DNA of 64,000 nt from Pseudocercospora fijiensis CIRAD86 (lineage: Eukaryota; Ascomycota; Dothideomycetes; Mycosphaerellales; Mycosphaerellaceae), in the NCBI RefSeq assembly GCF_000340215.1, contig NW_006921543.1:496001-560000 (forward strand), given 5' to 3'. A program made the translations under genes and the position numbers. The notes beneath the pieces were generated by a model. It saw only the letters and a list, made by a program, of their open reading frames with translations, was not told where the DNA came from and did no database searches. Shown here piece by piece: positions 1 through 12,742 of this stretch. Positions within the stretch are counted from its first letter, which is position 1; every line of letters begins with the position of its first letter.

Positions 1-3000
1 CCGCTATTTATACTTAGTATAGGTCTAAGATCTTCTTAATCTTGCCTACGAATTCCTCCGCTCGTTTCGCCGCGGTTAGCCGCCTATCGATAGCTAGGTC
101 CTCTTCTAGCGGAACGGGGGAGGTAGATTCGTAGCCGTAGGTCGCGAAGAAAGAGCTTATTCCTAATCCCGCTTAGTATCTCCCGTTAAACGCGAGTTCT
201 ACCGTAGGAAGCTATTAGTTCTAGTCGGACTATATTTAGTTAATATAGTTCCGTAGGTACGCTTAAATATCTTAGTTTACGCGCTCCGGGCCTCGTCGGT
301 TTATAGATAGTAAGCGGAGCTTAACCTCTGTTTTACGCTAAGTAGTCGATATATTTCCCTCTAGAAGGTACTTATCTAATTTATACCTCTATCGCTAGTA
401 ATAGTACGAGGCAGTCCGTAATGCCTAACCTAGTATTTTAGAAACAAAACTGCGTATTCCTCCGCTTTTATAGAGGGAGTACCGATAAGGGCAATCTACT
501 TACTAAGGCGGTCTTTAATTACCTAAAGATATCGATTCCCGTCTAACTCCGGTAGGTTAGTTATAAAGTCTATCGAGATTTCCTAGAAGAAACGGTCGGG
601 TACCGGTAGTAGCTTTAGGAGGCCGTATTTATACTCCCTCTATACTTTATTACGTCTATAATAGTTACAATTTCGTAGGAATTGTCGTACCTGCTTCGAC
701 TATAGCGGCTAGTAGAATTCGCGACCTAGTATAGAAGCGGTAGAATCCCGGCTAGGGTAACCGTAGAGCGGTAAGTCGTAGATCGATTAGATAATCTTCG
801 TACGTAGTATATTCTATTATAGTTCTTCGGCTTCTATATCTTTATATTCGGCCTCCGTCGTAGCTCGGGCTCCTAGTACCTAGAGTTTGCCGCAATAGCG
901 TAGGAACCCCTTAGGGTCTATTATACAATCCCCGATCTGAATTTTCGCTTTAATTTCCGGTTATAATATCCTATATCCCTTACGGACTTTCCGTAATACC
1001 GTCTAGTATACCGTATCCTTCTCGATAATGCCTTTCTATATTTCGTTTATCTCTAGGTTCTAGAATAGTTTAGCGCTTTCCGGCGGGGCTTACGCGGGTT
1101 CCGTCTCGTTCGCGAGTAAGGATAACGGGCCCGCCTTAGTAGTACGTAGGAAGCTACGGATCGTAGTACTAGAGATTTAGACGTTTTCCGGCTAGTTTAG
1201 AGAGAGGTCCGGATCTAGAAATCTCCGGAACCTCGAAAGCTTATCGTCTTAGCCTAACGTATCTTATTCTCTCCTCGATAAGGTATCTAGTAGGATAGCC
1301 TCGATTCCCGGCCGGTAGACTAGGGTAAACTAGTATTTTGCTAGTTCTTCCTACTATCGGATTTGTCTCTCGGATAGCTAGCGCTTAACTATAAAGTATT
1401 CTAGGTTCTTATAGTCCGTCTAAATTGTAAAGAGGCTATATAATTTTAGCTCGGAGTCCTAAAACTTAATACTAGATACGACCGCGAGTATTTCTTTATT
1501 ATAGATATCGTAGTTAATCTCCGCCTTATTTAGTTTCTTCGAAAAGAAGCCTACTAGTCGACGGATCCCCTCCTTTTCTTAGATAAGAGCGCCCCTAATC
1601 GCGAACCTACTATAGTCCGTTTTAAGGAAGGTAGGAAGGGACGGGTCCTACTAGGCAAGTACCGGGGCGCGGTAGAATTTGTCCTTTAGCGTCTCGAACG
1701 CTTTGTCCTACTCTTCCCCCTAAGAGAATAGAGTTCCCTTACTAGTTAGCGCGGTTAATAGTGCGGAAATCTTAGAATAGTTCGGTACGAATATACGGTA
1801 ATAGTTCGTAAATTCTAAGAAACGACGAACTTCCTTCTAGGTCTTAGGTACTACCTATTTCTATACGGCTTCTACCTTTTCGGGATCTACTAATACTCCC
1901 CCTCTATTAGCGTAGACGATAAATCCTAGGTACTTAATCTTTTTCTAGGCGAATTCGCTCTTTTTAATATTAAGGTAAAGGCCTCCGTCCTAAAGCTTCT
2001 TAAGAACGGCCCTTACCTTACGGAAATAGTCTTCCCTTATCCCGCTCGAGTAGATAACTACGTCGTCTATATATACTAACGCGAAATCGTCTAGATACTC
2101 CTATAGGAGAGTGTTAATATACCGTTAAAACGTAGCCGGGGCTCCGGACAAACCGAACGGGTATACTAGCTACTCGAACGAGCCTAGCCTAGTACGGAAG
2201 GCCGTTTTATACTCGTATCCTTTTGCTATTCTTATCTTATAAAAGGCCGAGACTACGTTAACCTTAGTTAACTATCGGGCCTCCGTTAGGTTCCTTATAG
2301 TATCCGGGATTAGTAGAAGGGGATATCGGTCTTGCTTCGTAAGGGCGTTAAGCGCCCTATAGTCGTAGTAGAACCGTAGTCCTCCCCTAGGTTTCTTAAC
2401 GAATAGTACGGGCGCCGCCGCTTCGGAGTTCGTAGGTTTTATAAATCCCTTCTTTAAGAGCTCGTCTAGCGACTTCTATAAGACTAAGAGTTCTTATTTC
2501 GATATACTATAGAGCGGGCCCTAAAGGAGTTAAGGCTAGGATCTGTCTAGTTTCTTCCGGAGTTCTATTATATAGTCGATACTAGGACGATAGGGCGCTA
2601 ACTTATTAGCTTCTCTTTAATAAAATAGCGCGGCTATATCGCGAACCTTCGGGGGCAATTTCTTCTTTAGCTCCTCGATCGTCGGGTATTCCTTCGTCTT
2701 TAGGGCCTTTTTAATATCCTCGGCAATTGTCGCGGTAAGTAGGCTTCTTACGGTATTAATCGTAGTAATGTTCCTATTCGTATCGACTTCTTAGTAATAG
2801 CGCCCTTCTTTAATCTAATACCGAGCCCTCTCGTAGTAGTACTATCGTTTCTCGGGCGCGGTCCTAACCTTATTATATACCTTCTATAGGTTCCCTAGGA
2901 TAAGGGGAAAAGCTAATCCTAGTACGACGTAAGCGTATACCGTTTGTTAGAATCCGTTAATTTCTATCTAGAAGGCGACAACCCCTATAATTTTCGCGTC

Positions 3001-4680
3001 TTATATCGTAGACGACGCTCCTTTTACTTCTCGGGACTTACGGCTAATATAGCTAAGTCTAAGGCCTTTAGCTAGGCCTATATTAATTATAGCGTAATAC
3101 TAGTATCCTTCGTCGATAAGAGTAGAAGTTCCGACGTTATTTTCGAGGACTATATCGGTATATATAAGATTCCCGTTTATATCCTTTTTAACTTCTTCTT
3201 ATTTCTTTACCTATACTCTATCTACTCCTAACTCCTAACTACGAGTAAGAGTTACTCTTTTCCTAAGTCGGAACTACTTAAGTCCGACTATTCTTCCGTA
3301 TTCTCTAGAATAGGTTATACGGAGGCGACGCTAATCTTAGTAGGCTAAGCTAGCGGGGTATACGGGCAATCTCGAATATAGTATCCGCTCGCTCTATAGT
3401 AGAAGTAGAGTCTTTTCTTCTTACGCTTCTCTCTTTCTATAGAGTCGACCTATTTAGCCCTAGGTTTCCCCGCCGTCGATTGTTAGCCTCTACGGTTCTT
3501 TCTATAGGAAGTATTAGTTTAAGCGGGGTTTATAACTACGTCTCTATTAGAGTCGACCTTCGGATTTACCGTAGAAGCTATATAGGGGGGGACGACGACC
3601 GTAGAACTCGCGGCTTCTTTCTTCCTTTCTTACTAGCGTTTCGCGGCCTATTTAAACTAATCTATCGACTCGAGGTTCGTTATAATCCGCTTAACCTCCT
3701 CTATATAGAAGTAGTAATCCTTAATCTTCGGTACGGCGGTAGTATAGGTTTTAGCCGCGTTCGAGAAGGTATTCTTTAAATACCTAATTTTCGTATCGTC
3801 GGTCTAACGGTCTCTACCTACGCTTAGTAGGAGGCTATCGAATTCTAGCTAGTAGTCGTACTAAGGTTATCCCTAGGAGTGCTTTAGGGCTTAGAGTTGC
3901 TCTAGCGCCTTTATAGCTTCGTTACTATCTACGAAGATATCCTCGAGTTACTAGAAGAAGGCTTCGGGGTCCTTTCCTTTTATAAAGCTTCCTCTTTCCT
4001 AGAAGTAGCGTATCCTAGCGCGTTCCTTTATTGGTAGGGTATCGTATACAGTATCCTAGTAGTAATCTTCGGAGAGCTTCGGTTTTAGCCTAGAACGAAC
4101 TCGGTACGAACTTCTTAGTCGTAGTAGGTAGTCCCGGAACGACTCGGCTTTCCTATTCTACGATAGTAGCTTCTACTCGCGGGACGCCGTTACGTTTTAG
4201 CCGGTAGCCGAGAGAGTTTCTAGGAGTCCCTTTAGGATCTCGTTCGTAGACTAGTCTCGTACTAAACTAGCTTCGGGAGGCCCGGGCTAGCGAGACGCTT
4301 CCGTATATTAGAGCGTAGAGCGAGTAGCTTATAGCTAGGCTTCTATCGTCTACTATCTAGTATAGAGACTCTCGAAGGTACGATAAATCTCGTCCCTAGT
4401 TATCTCTAGTATAGTAGGGGTAGCGTTCCCCTAGCTATCTTACTCGGGTTCCTAATAAACCTTAGCGTTTCCTATATTAAAGATCGAACCTAATATTACG
4501 GGTAAGTAACGCGTACGTAGATACTAGATATAAGACTTAATAGGTTCGACAAAGAGCTAAGTCTATCTACGTAAATCCGAATAGTTTTATACGGTGCGCT
4601 AAGCGCTAAGTAGTAGGTTAGAGTCGCGTAGGCCGAATGCCTAAGGCTAGCGCTTTCTACCTAGGGCGTAGCCCTTTATA
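1..4680 (-). mobile_element. Chromodomain Ty3/Gypsy retrotransposon, copy A, RIP-degraded, truncated by the window edge
   Basis: Dead LTR retrotransposon read on the minus strand. From right to left: a 5' end at 4680, a gag region, a CCHC zinc knuckle at about 3366-3430 (reads KKRLYFYYRASGYYIRDCP, the first two Cys now Tyr), reverse transcriptase with YIDDVVIYSS at about 2050-2075, RNase H ([14 protein letters not shown] then KEILAVVSS) at about 1400-1540, and integrase running off position 1. Stops are nearly all TAG/TAA in place of Gln or Trp codons, as expected from RIP. Copy B matches it along its whole visible length (A position p equals B p+6364 before the LINE and p+11293 after it). 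The 5' end reads TATAAAGGGC, consistent with a RIP-altered TG at an LTR start. The LTR would be about 200 bp, but no second LTR is visible, so its length is a guess. Confidence 0.9.
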
Positions 4681-4801
4681 ACTTATAATTGCGCCTTCCG
4701 TTACTTTCGCGACTTTTACTTCTATATCGCTTTCTAGGAGTATTAATATTTTCCTCTTCTTCTACTTCTTCTTCTTCTTCTTTTCTTTAAATATACCCCT
4801 A

Positions 4802-4890
<89 letters not shown>

Positions 4891-5640
4891 TAGTAAGTCC
4901 CTCTCTATCCTCCGCGATTTCGTTCGTAAAATTAACTTATCCTAGATAGCTCGTCGAATCTACTATATTAGTTGCTATAACCCTAGCGAGAACTACGTCG
5001 ATTAATCTATAAGGTTCCCGCCTTATTTGTCGTAGAGTTCGCTAACTTTTCCCTAGCCCGCTAGTTCGAGGGCCTATATAAATTGCGCTCGTAAGAGAAT
5101 CGCTTACGCTCTACTATAAGTTTTCGCGATTTCCGTACTAAAGCCCTCGCTAACTATTTAGTCCTTAAATAGCTTACGTAGCCTACGCTAGCTATACCCG
5201 CGCGATCCGCGGTACCGTCGCCGAGAAGCACTCCGAGCTTCTTAAGGTTCTTAAGGTATAGAAAGCTCTAAAGTCTCTCTAGCGGTAGGGATTATTATCT
5301 AAGTAAGATTTCCTGTTTCCTGCGATAAAACCCTCGCTAATTATTTCTTTTAGCGCTATCGCTTCGGAGGTAACGAATACCGTTGCTAATATCGTAGCTT
5401 AATAGACTTAGACGTAAGTTTATCTCTACCCTTCGATTTTCTCTCGCTAATCTTCTTTTTTAGGGATATTCCTACTACTCTCTATCTCGGTACTAATCGT
5501 CTAGGTCCGCCGGATTAGCTAGGTTAATAAGGGTTTCCGTAGGTTTTCTAGTAGGCTCTAGGTAGTTTCGGGGGTATTGTTATATTTTTTTTCTAGCCCT
5601 AAGGGGACCTCCTAACTTCGGGCGGAGATCCGATACTTAC
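4681..5640. other. RIP-degraded spacer between the two Gypsy copies
   Basis: CpA/TpG-poor sequence with no recognisable protein in any frame. It holds a trinucleotide microsatellite and a pyrimidine-rich run just before it. It does not match the sequence after the end of copy B (15,974 onward), so it is not part of the shared Gypsy element. It may be older transposon debris or the 3' end of copy B beyond the chromodomain. Confidence 0.5.
4802..4890. repeat. (TAC)n microsatellite
   Basis: About 29 uninterrupted ACT/TAC trinucleotides. A pure run inside RIP-mutated sequence either arose after mutation or is a converted (CAC)n or (TGC)n tract, because both turn into TA-containing trinucleotides under RIP. 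Confidence 0.97.
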
Positions 5641-7799
5641 TTATAAATACCTAAATAAAATTTTTCTCTATCCTAAATTATATCTCCCTTCTCTAGTATT
5701 TCTAGTAAACTAAAATGTTTCGTAAACAAAACTAATAAGTTAGTAAAAACTCCGAAAGTTGGTAAAAATCCTTAAAATCTATAAATTAATAATCGTTACT
5801 CTACGGAACAACTCTAGGTTACCGCGTTATTTCCTTCGCTTTACTCTCTTCTCCTAGTCTCCTAGAGGTCTATCGTTCTCCTCGATTTGTCTATATTTCG
5901 CTTCGAAGTTATCTAGTACTAAGGTATCTACGATATAGTCTAGGGGTTCCTATATAGGTTTATAGTACCTACTCTATTTTACGAGCGCTTCTCGTCCTCT
6001 ATTCTACTTTCTTTTCCGGATATATAGGATTTCTTCGACCTGCTATTCTTTATACGTCTCGAATAAAATAGGGTCCGGCTATTCGTCGTCGATTACCTAC
6101 CCTAGTAGGGGGTCCCTAACTCGTAAGTCTTAGAAGGTCGGTATAGAATACTAGGTAAATATTACTAGGTATCCTAGAGAGTTATACTAAGATAGGCGAC
6201 AATACCTCTTCGACTATATACTTAGCGTATTTCGAGTCGAGGCTCTTCTTTAGTCTATCGGTTTAGTAATTCCTTAGGTCGAGCTAGACCTTGTCTTCGA
6301 TATAATATACCGGCGCTAGTGTCCTAGTCTTATTCGCGCTGTCCTCTTGTTTCTATACTACTTCCGCTATTTATACTTAGTATAGGTCTAAGATTTTCTT
6401 AATCTTATCTACGAATTCCTCCGCTCGTTTTGCCGCGGTTAGCTACCTATCGATAGCTAGGTCCTCTTCTAGCGTAATAGAGGAGGTAGATTCGTAACTA
6501 TAAGTCGCGAAGAAAGAGCTTATTCCTAACCCCGCTTAGTATCTCCCGTTAAACGCTAGTTCCGCCGTAGGAAGCTATTAGTTCTAGTCGGACTATATTT
6601 AGTTAATATAGTTCCGTAGGTAAGCTTAAATATCTTAGTTAGCGCGCTCCGGACCTCTGTCGGTTTATAGGTAGTAAGCGGAGCTTAACCTCTACTTTAC
6701 GCTAAGTAGTCGATATATCTCCCTCTAGAAAGTACTTATCTAATTCGTACCTCTATTGCTAGTAATAGTACGAGGCAGTCTATAATACCTAACCTAGTAT
6801 TTTAGAAACAAAACTACGTATTCCTCCGCTTATATAGAGGGAGTACCGATAAGGGTAATCTATTTACTAAGGCGGTCTTTAATTACCTAAAGATATCGAT
6901 TCCCGTCTAACTCTAGTAGGTTAGTTATAAAGTCTATCGAGATTTCCTAGAAGAAACGGTCGGGTACCGGTAGTAGTTTTAGGAGGCTATATTTATATTC
7001 TCTCTATACTTTATTGCGTCTATAATAGTTGTAATTCCGTAGGAATTGTCGTACCTGCTTCGACTATAGCGGCTAGTAGAAGTCGCGACCTAGTATAGAA
7101 GCGGTAGAATCCCGGCTAGGGTAACCGTAGAGCGGTAAGTCGTAGATCGATTAGATAATCTTCGTACGTAGTATATCCTACTATAGTTCTTTAGTCTCTA
7201 TATCTTTGTATTCGGCTTCCGTCGTAGCTAGGGCTCCTAGAACCTAGAGCTTGCCGTAGTAGCGTAGGAACCTCTTAGGGTCTATCGTATAATTCCTAAT
7301 CTAAATTTTCGCTTTAATTTCCGGTTATAATATCCTATATCCCTTACGGACTTTCCGTAATACCGTTTAGTATACTATATCCTTCTCGATAATGCTTTTC
7401 TATATATCGTTTATTTCTAGGTCCTAGAATAGTTTAGCGCTTTCCGGCGGGGGCTACGCGGGCTCCGTCTCGTTCGCGAGTAGAGATAATAGGCCTGCCT
7501 CGGTTATATATAGGAAGCTATAGATCGTAGTACTAGAGATTTAAACGTTTTCCGGCTAGTTTAGAGAGAGGTCCGGCTCTAGAAACCTCCGAAACCTCGA
7601 AAGCTTATCGTCTTAGCCTAACGTATCCTATTCTCTCCTCGATAAGGTATCTAGTAGGATAGCCTCGATTCCCGGCCGGTAGACTAGGGTAAACTAGTAC
7701 TTAGCTAGTTCTTCCTACTATCGGATCTATCTCTCGGATAGCTAGCGCTTTACTATAAAGTATCCTAGGTTCTTATAGTCTATCTAAATCGTAAAGGGG

Positions 7800-7813
7800 C
7801 TATATAATTTTAG
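7800..7813. repeat. Target-site duplication, left copy, of the LINE
   Basis: CTATATAATTTTAG here recurs at 12,729-12,742. Copy A keeps the same site once, uninterrupted, at 1436-1449. This proves the insertion point in the Gypsy RNase H region. Confidence 0.93.
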
Positions 7814-10800
7814 TAATGCTGTTACTATTAAAGATCGCTATATTCGTATTATAGAGGGAAAAAATGGTAGCGAACAATCAGAGACGAAGGGAAGATAGTT
7901 AAGAAGGAAGGGAGGACGAATAGAAAGCACTATATACTAGGGCAGAGGAGGTGCTAAAGGCGGAAGATAGAAGAACCCCTAAGAGGGCATACAGGATAAT
8001 AATCTTAGAACTCCTTAGAGGACTGAAAGCAATCTATAACTAGGCAAGCTACGTTATCACAAAGGTAGCTAATACAGTCGCAGCAAAGATTACGAAGAAA
8101 CAATAGGAGACAAGCCTAAACTACCGTACCTAGGCAGCAGTAGCTAGTTAGGAGGCGCTAAAACCCCCGAAGACAGTAGTTAGAGTCTACATTACGGACC
8201 TATAGGAGCAAAAGGAAATCTAAGGACTTATAGGGAAAGAGATTGTAGAAAGAATTATAGTTAAAGAGGTAATTAGGGCCAGGAACGAAGGTAAAGGGGT
8301 AATCAAGCTATTTATAGTATAAGAGCAGGACAAAAAGAAGCTAGAAACACAAAAAGAATAGATAACTAAGATAGGGAAAACAGTAAAGGTCTCCTAATAG
8401 CAATTTATAATTATAGCCTATAGTATAATAAGAAGCTTTAAGGAAGAATAGGATATTAAGAGCCTATAGAGACAAAACCAAGCTATATACCTAGGCCTTA
8501 AGATTACAAAAGTGGTATAGATTAAAAGGAAAATCGAAGAGACTAAGAAGCAGTCTTCCCTAATTATCTAGGTAGGGAGTGCAGAGTAAGCTAATATAGT
8601 GCTAGACTAGGGGTTGTTTTAGGACTTTAAAAGATTGGAAACAGAGATATATAGAAGCAACTATAGGATAATATAGTACTTCAAATATCAACACTATAGA
8701 CACTTAGCAGCTAAGTATACAAAAACAACCAATACCTGCTCCTATTATATAGGGGATTACTAGGTCAAAGAATATAAAGCATACAAGGGAGAAGTAAGAT
8801 GTATATACTATACCAAAAGACACCCCTCTTAGGCGAAGGAATGCCTAGTAAGAATATAGGCAGCTAGGAAGGTAAAGGAAGCTAGAATCAATATACTAAA
8901 AAGATATATAATAAGCTAGGGCAGCTAGGTACAGAAGCAACCTAGCTAAGTGCTACAAAAGAGGTCTAGACAAGATAATAGGTTCATATTTAGGGCCTTA
9001 CTAGCACAAGAGAGTTACTAGCAACTAGGGAGACCAAGATACCTTAACATTATAGGAAAGGAAGCAGGGCAGACAAAGCTTAGTTAAATGTTAGTCTAAA
9101 GTAAGGGAAGACTAAAGGAAAACCTATAGGGAAATAATATAGATAAAACTCAATGAACATTACAACATTACTAAACATTATATAGTACAATATTAATAAG
9201 AGCAAAGATAAGGTATAGAGGAGCTTCCTTTAAGCACTGAACCTAAAAGAACATTACATTATTGCAATCTAAGAGCCCTAGCTTAACCTATATACAAAGA
9301 GACTAGCAACAGTTAAAGACCTAAGATACTACCTAATTATCTACAACTAGGGAGCCCTAAGGATATACATCTATATTAGTAAGGAGATAGATATAGAAAC
9401 CTAGCAGGCTATACTATAGGAGGATAGGGACCTAATATTAGTTCAAGTAGAGACATCCTAAGGTACACTCTAAGTCTACTATATATACAACCTACTACTA
9501 GACTTAAGAAGCAGTACCTAACTAAAAACCCTAGAAAGACTACCTAGAGTTATCTAGGGGAATACCTACTAAATCCTACTTAGGGATTTCAACCTCTACT
9601 ACCCCCTCTAGGGCTTAGACTTTACCCTAGCTTACTACTTCCTAGTAGGAAGACTAATTAACATATTAGAGAGGGAAGGAATAGAAATTGTTACCCTAAA
9701 GGGACTAATTACTTAGGAGGCAAGAGGAAGCAGCAGTATACTAGACCTATACTTTATATTACATTAGATTAGGAACAGGATTATAAGATACAGGGTTAAC
9801 TAGGAACTAGAAGAATCATTAGACTACTTCCCGGTATAGATTAAGCTAAATGTCTAAGCTAATTAGGAAAGGGAACTAGAGGAGAAGCTTAACTAGAAGG
9901 GTACCTAGTAGGACAGGATTAGGGAGGAACTAGAAAGGGACCTAAAACTAGAGGAACTCTTAATAAAGTACCTACTAAGGCTAGAGGACATTAACGAGGC
10001 AGTAGAAGAACTAATAGGAATCCTAAAACAGGTAGCTAGAAAGCATACCTTAGTAAAGAAACATTTACTATACTAGTAACTATACTAGACTAGTAAGTAT
10101 ACAAGGAAAGTTAAAGTAGCAAGGAAGGCTAAGAGGCAGTAGATACAAACCTATACCTAGGAAGCATAGGATAACTATAACAAAGCCTACTAGGAAAAGA
10201 AGATCTAAATTAAGAAAGACAAGATATAAGAATAGAGATCTATAATAGGAATAATTACAAAGAAACTAGAGGAGATATAGAGGATAGCTAAATAGGTAAG
10301 GAGACCTAAACAGGATAAGGATATACTACTACAATTCCCGGACATTATAGACTAATAAGGACAAATGTAGACTATAATAGAAGGGAAAGTAAGAGCCCTA
10401 GGCTAACACTTCTTCTATAGAAAAGTATAAGTAGACCTATTAGACATAAAGGAGGAAGAATAAGAGACTCTACTACTAGGCATACTAAGAGACACCTAGG
10501 TTAAACCCGAAACTATTAAAAGGATCCTAAAGAAAATTCTAGGCAATAAGGTACTAGGAGAAGACAAGATCTACAACAAACTTCTAAAAGTATATAGGAA
10601 GGGGCTAGCCCTAGCACTCGCTAATATCTTTTTATAAAGCCTAGTACTAGGACACTACCTAAGACTATTTAGGAAGTCCCTAACAGTAGTGCTAAGGAAG
10701 CCCTAGAAGGAAGACTATATATAGCTTAAGGCCTACAGACTAATAGCCCTACTTAATATAATAGGTAAGGTACTAGAAAAAATTGTCGCTAAAAGGCTAA

Positions 10801-12728
10801 TAACCTTTACCGAGGAAAGGAACATCCTTCCTAAAGGCTAGATAGAAGGAAGAAAGAAGAGGTTAACACTAACAGCTATAGAACTAATTATAGAATAGAT
10901 CAAGCATATTTAGCACTATAGTTAAAACTAGGTAGCAACCCTTCTTTCCCTTAATATCTTAGGAGCCTTTAACAATATCTCCTATAAAAGGCTCCTATAT
11001 ATACTTAAACAGAAAGCTATACTAAACTAGATAGTCTAATTTATCTAGTCCTTCCTATAGGAAAGATTAATACAGCTCATTCTAGGCAAATTCAAATCAG
11101 ACCTAATACTAACTAAAAAGGGAATCCCCTAAGGATTAATACTCTCCCTAATCCTCTTCCTTATCTTTATAGCAGACCTACTCCTACTCCTAGAATTAAA
11201 AAACACATTAGTATTAGGGTTTATAGATAATACAAACATCCTAGCCTAGTCTAAGACAATAGAAACTAACTATAAGATCCTAGAAGAGAAGCACTAGGAG
11301 TGTAAAAAATAGGTAAGGAGGTATAGAGCAAAATTCGCCCTAGAAAAGTATTAGCTTATCCACTTTAGCAAGGCTAAATCAACCTATAATATAAAGCAAT
11401 CAATTACTATCTAAGGCTTTGAAACCTAACTATTAGCAGAGCTTAGGGTACTAGGGATCTAGCTAGATCCAAAACTGAATTAGGGACTATAAGTAAAAAA
11501 GGCAAAGCAGAGGGCAGATGCTAATATATAATCCATCAATAGGCTTATAGCCTCTATATAGAGGGCTATATTCGAGAAAGCTAAAGTTATATACAAAGCA
11601 ATTGTCAAGCTAGCAATGCTATATAGAGCACAGATATAGACAGCCTAGGAGAAGACACTAAAGAGGATTAAGCAACTAGTTAGTAGGTCCTAAACCTAAA
11701 GCCTAAAGAAAATCCTAGGAGTATATAAAACTATACTAATAAGGGTAGTAGAGATAGAATTAGGGATCCTACTAGTTAAACAATACTTTAAGGGACTAAG
11801 ACACTAATATACAGTAAAGACAATAGAATACCTAGCCTAATAGACTATCTAAAAGGCACTAGACAAGATAAAAGCCTAGTGCATTAGGACTAGGAGGCGA
11901 GATAGACTATAAATAACTCCCTAGAAAGTCAAAGACCTAGAGCAATATAGAGTCTTAATAGGAGAAATGCTAGAGAAAGAGCTTTAGGGACCAAATATAA
12001 GGCTAAAGGAAGATAAGCTAAAGGGAGAGAAACAAAGCCTAGTAGAATCAATTGCTAGACACCTATAGGAGTAGGAATAGAACAAAACACAAGTCAGACT
12101 AGGAACCCTAAAGGCACTAATCAAATTTAGTTAACATAACTACTAGCTCTATAAGGACCTAAATAGGGCCGAGGTAAGCCTAGCTATCTAAATCAGATCT
12201 AAACACATTAGACTTAGATCTTACCTGTTTAGAAGAAACGTCCTAGGAATTGAAAGTAGAGCTTGCTAATATAGCTACTAATCTTAGAACCCTAAGTATA
12301 TACTGCTAGTCTACCCCTAATAGTTAGAAAGCAGAAGTAATTAGAGACTAAAAGCAATGGAAAGGGAATACGACAAGCTAATCTAGAGTAAAGAAGACTT
12401 AAAGAGGATAGTAAAGTAGATTATTAAATAGGGATTTGTACAACAATTCGTATTAGTAAGGGAAACTAAGGAGTAGATAAGAAGAAGGGAAGAAGAGGGG
12501 GAAAGAAGGGTAGGGCAGTAGGCAAGGTAGTTAGAGGGTAACAACTATAACACTAGTATACCCTAGAGGAAGGAAAACAAGAAAACGAGGAAGATTAATA
12601 CTTATAAATAGGATAGGAGGGAGGTTTTTACTAACTAAGTTGGTTTCCTACCTAAAACAATACATAGAAACAGACCTGTATAGGCCGAAAGGCACTATAA
12701 CAGGCAAATGAAATATCTATCTATCTAT
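7814..12728 (+). mobile_element. Tad-like non-LTR retrotransposon (LINE) nested in Gypsy copy B
   Basis: About 4.9 kb, plus strand, ending in a short (ATCT)n tail directly before the 14-bp target duplication. ORF1 remnant: three CCHC-type knuckles at about 8670-8850 (YFKYQHYRHLAAKYTK and following). ORF2 remnant: apurinic endonuclease region from about 9130, then reverse transcriptase with GLILSLILFLIFIADLL at about 11,130-11,180 and GFIDNTNILA (ancestrally a FVDDTN-type catalytic motif) at about 11,218-11,250. This ORF order and the CCHC-rich ORF1 fit the fungal Tad clade. All frames are broken. Unlike the Gypsy DNA around it, CpA is common but TpG is rare on the plus strand, so its RIP history differs. 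Confidence 0.88.
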
Positions 12729-12742
12729 CTATATAATTTTAG
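12729..12742. repeat. Target-site duplication, right copy, of the LINE
   Basis: Second copy of the 14-bp site at 7800-7813, directly after the (ATCT)n tail. Gypsy RNase H sequence resumes without loss. Confidence 0.93.

Noticed and set aside
3480..3779. Plus-strand open frame of 99 codons
   Set aside because: Lies antisense inside Gypsy copy A gag/pol; open only because RIP depletes some codons on the other strand.
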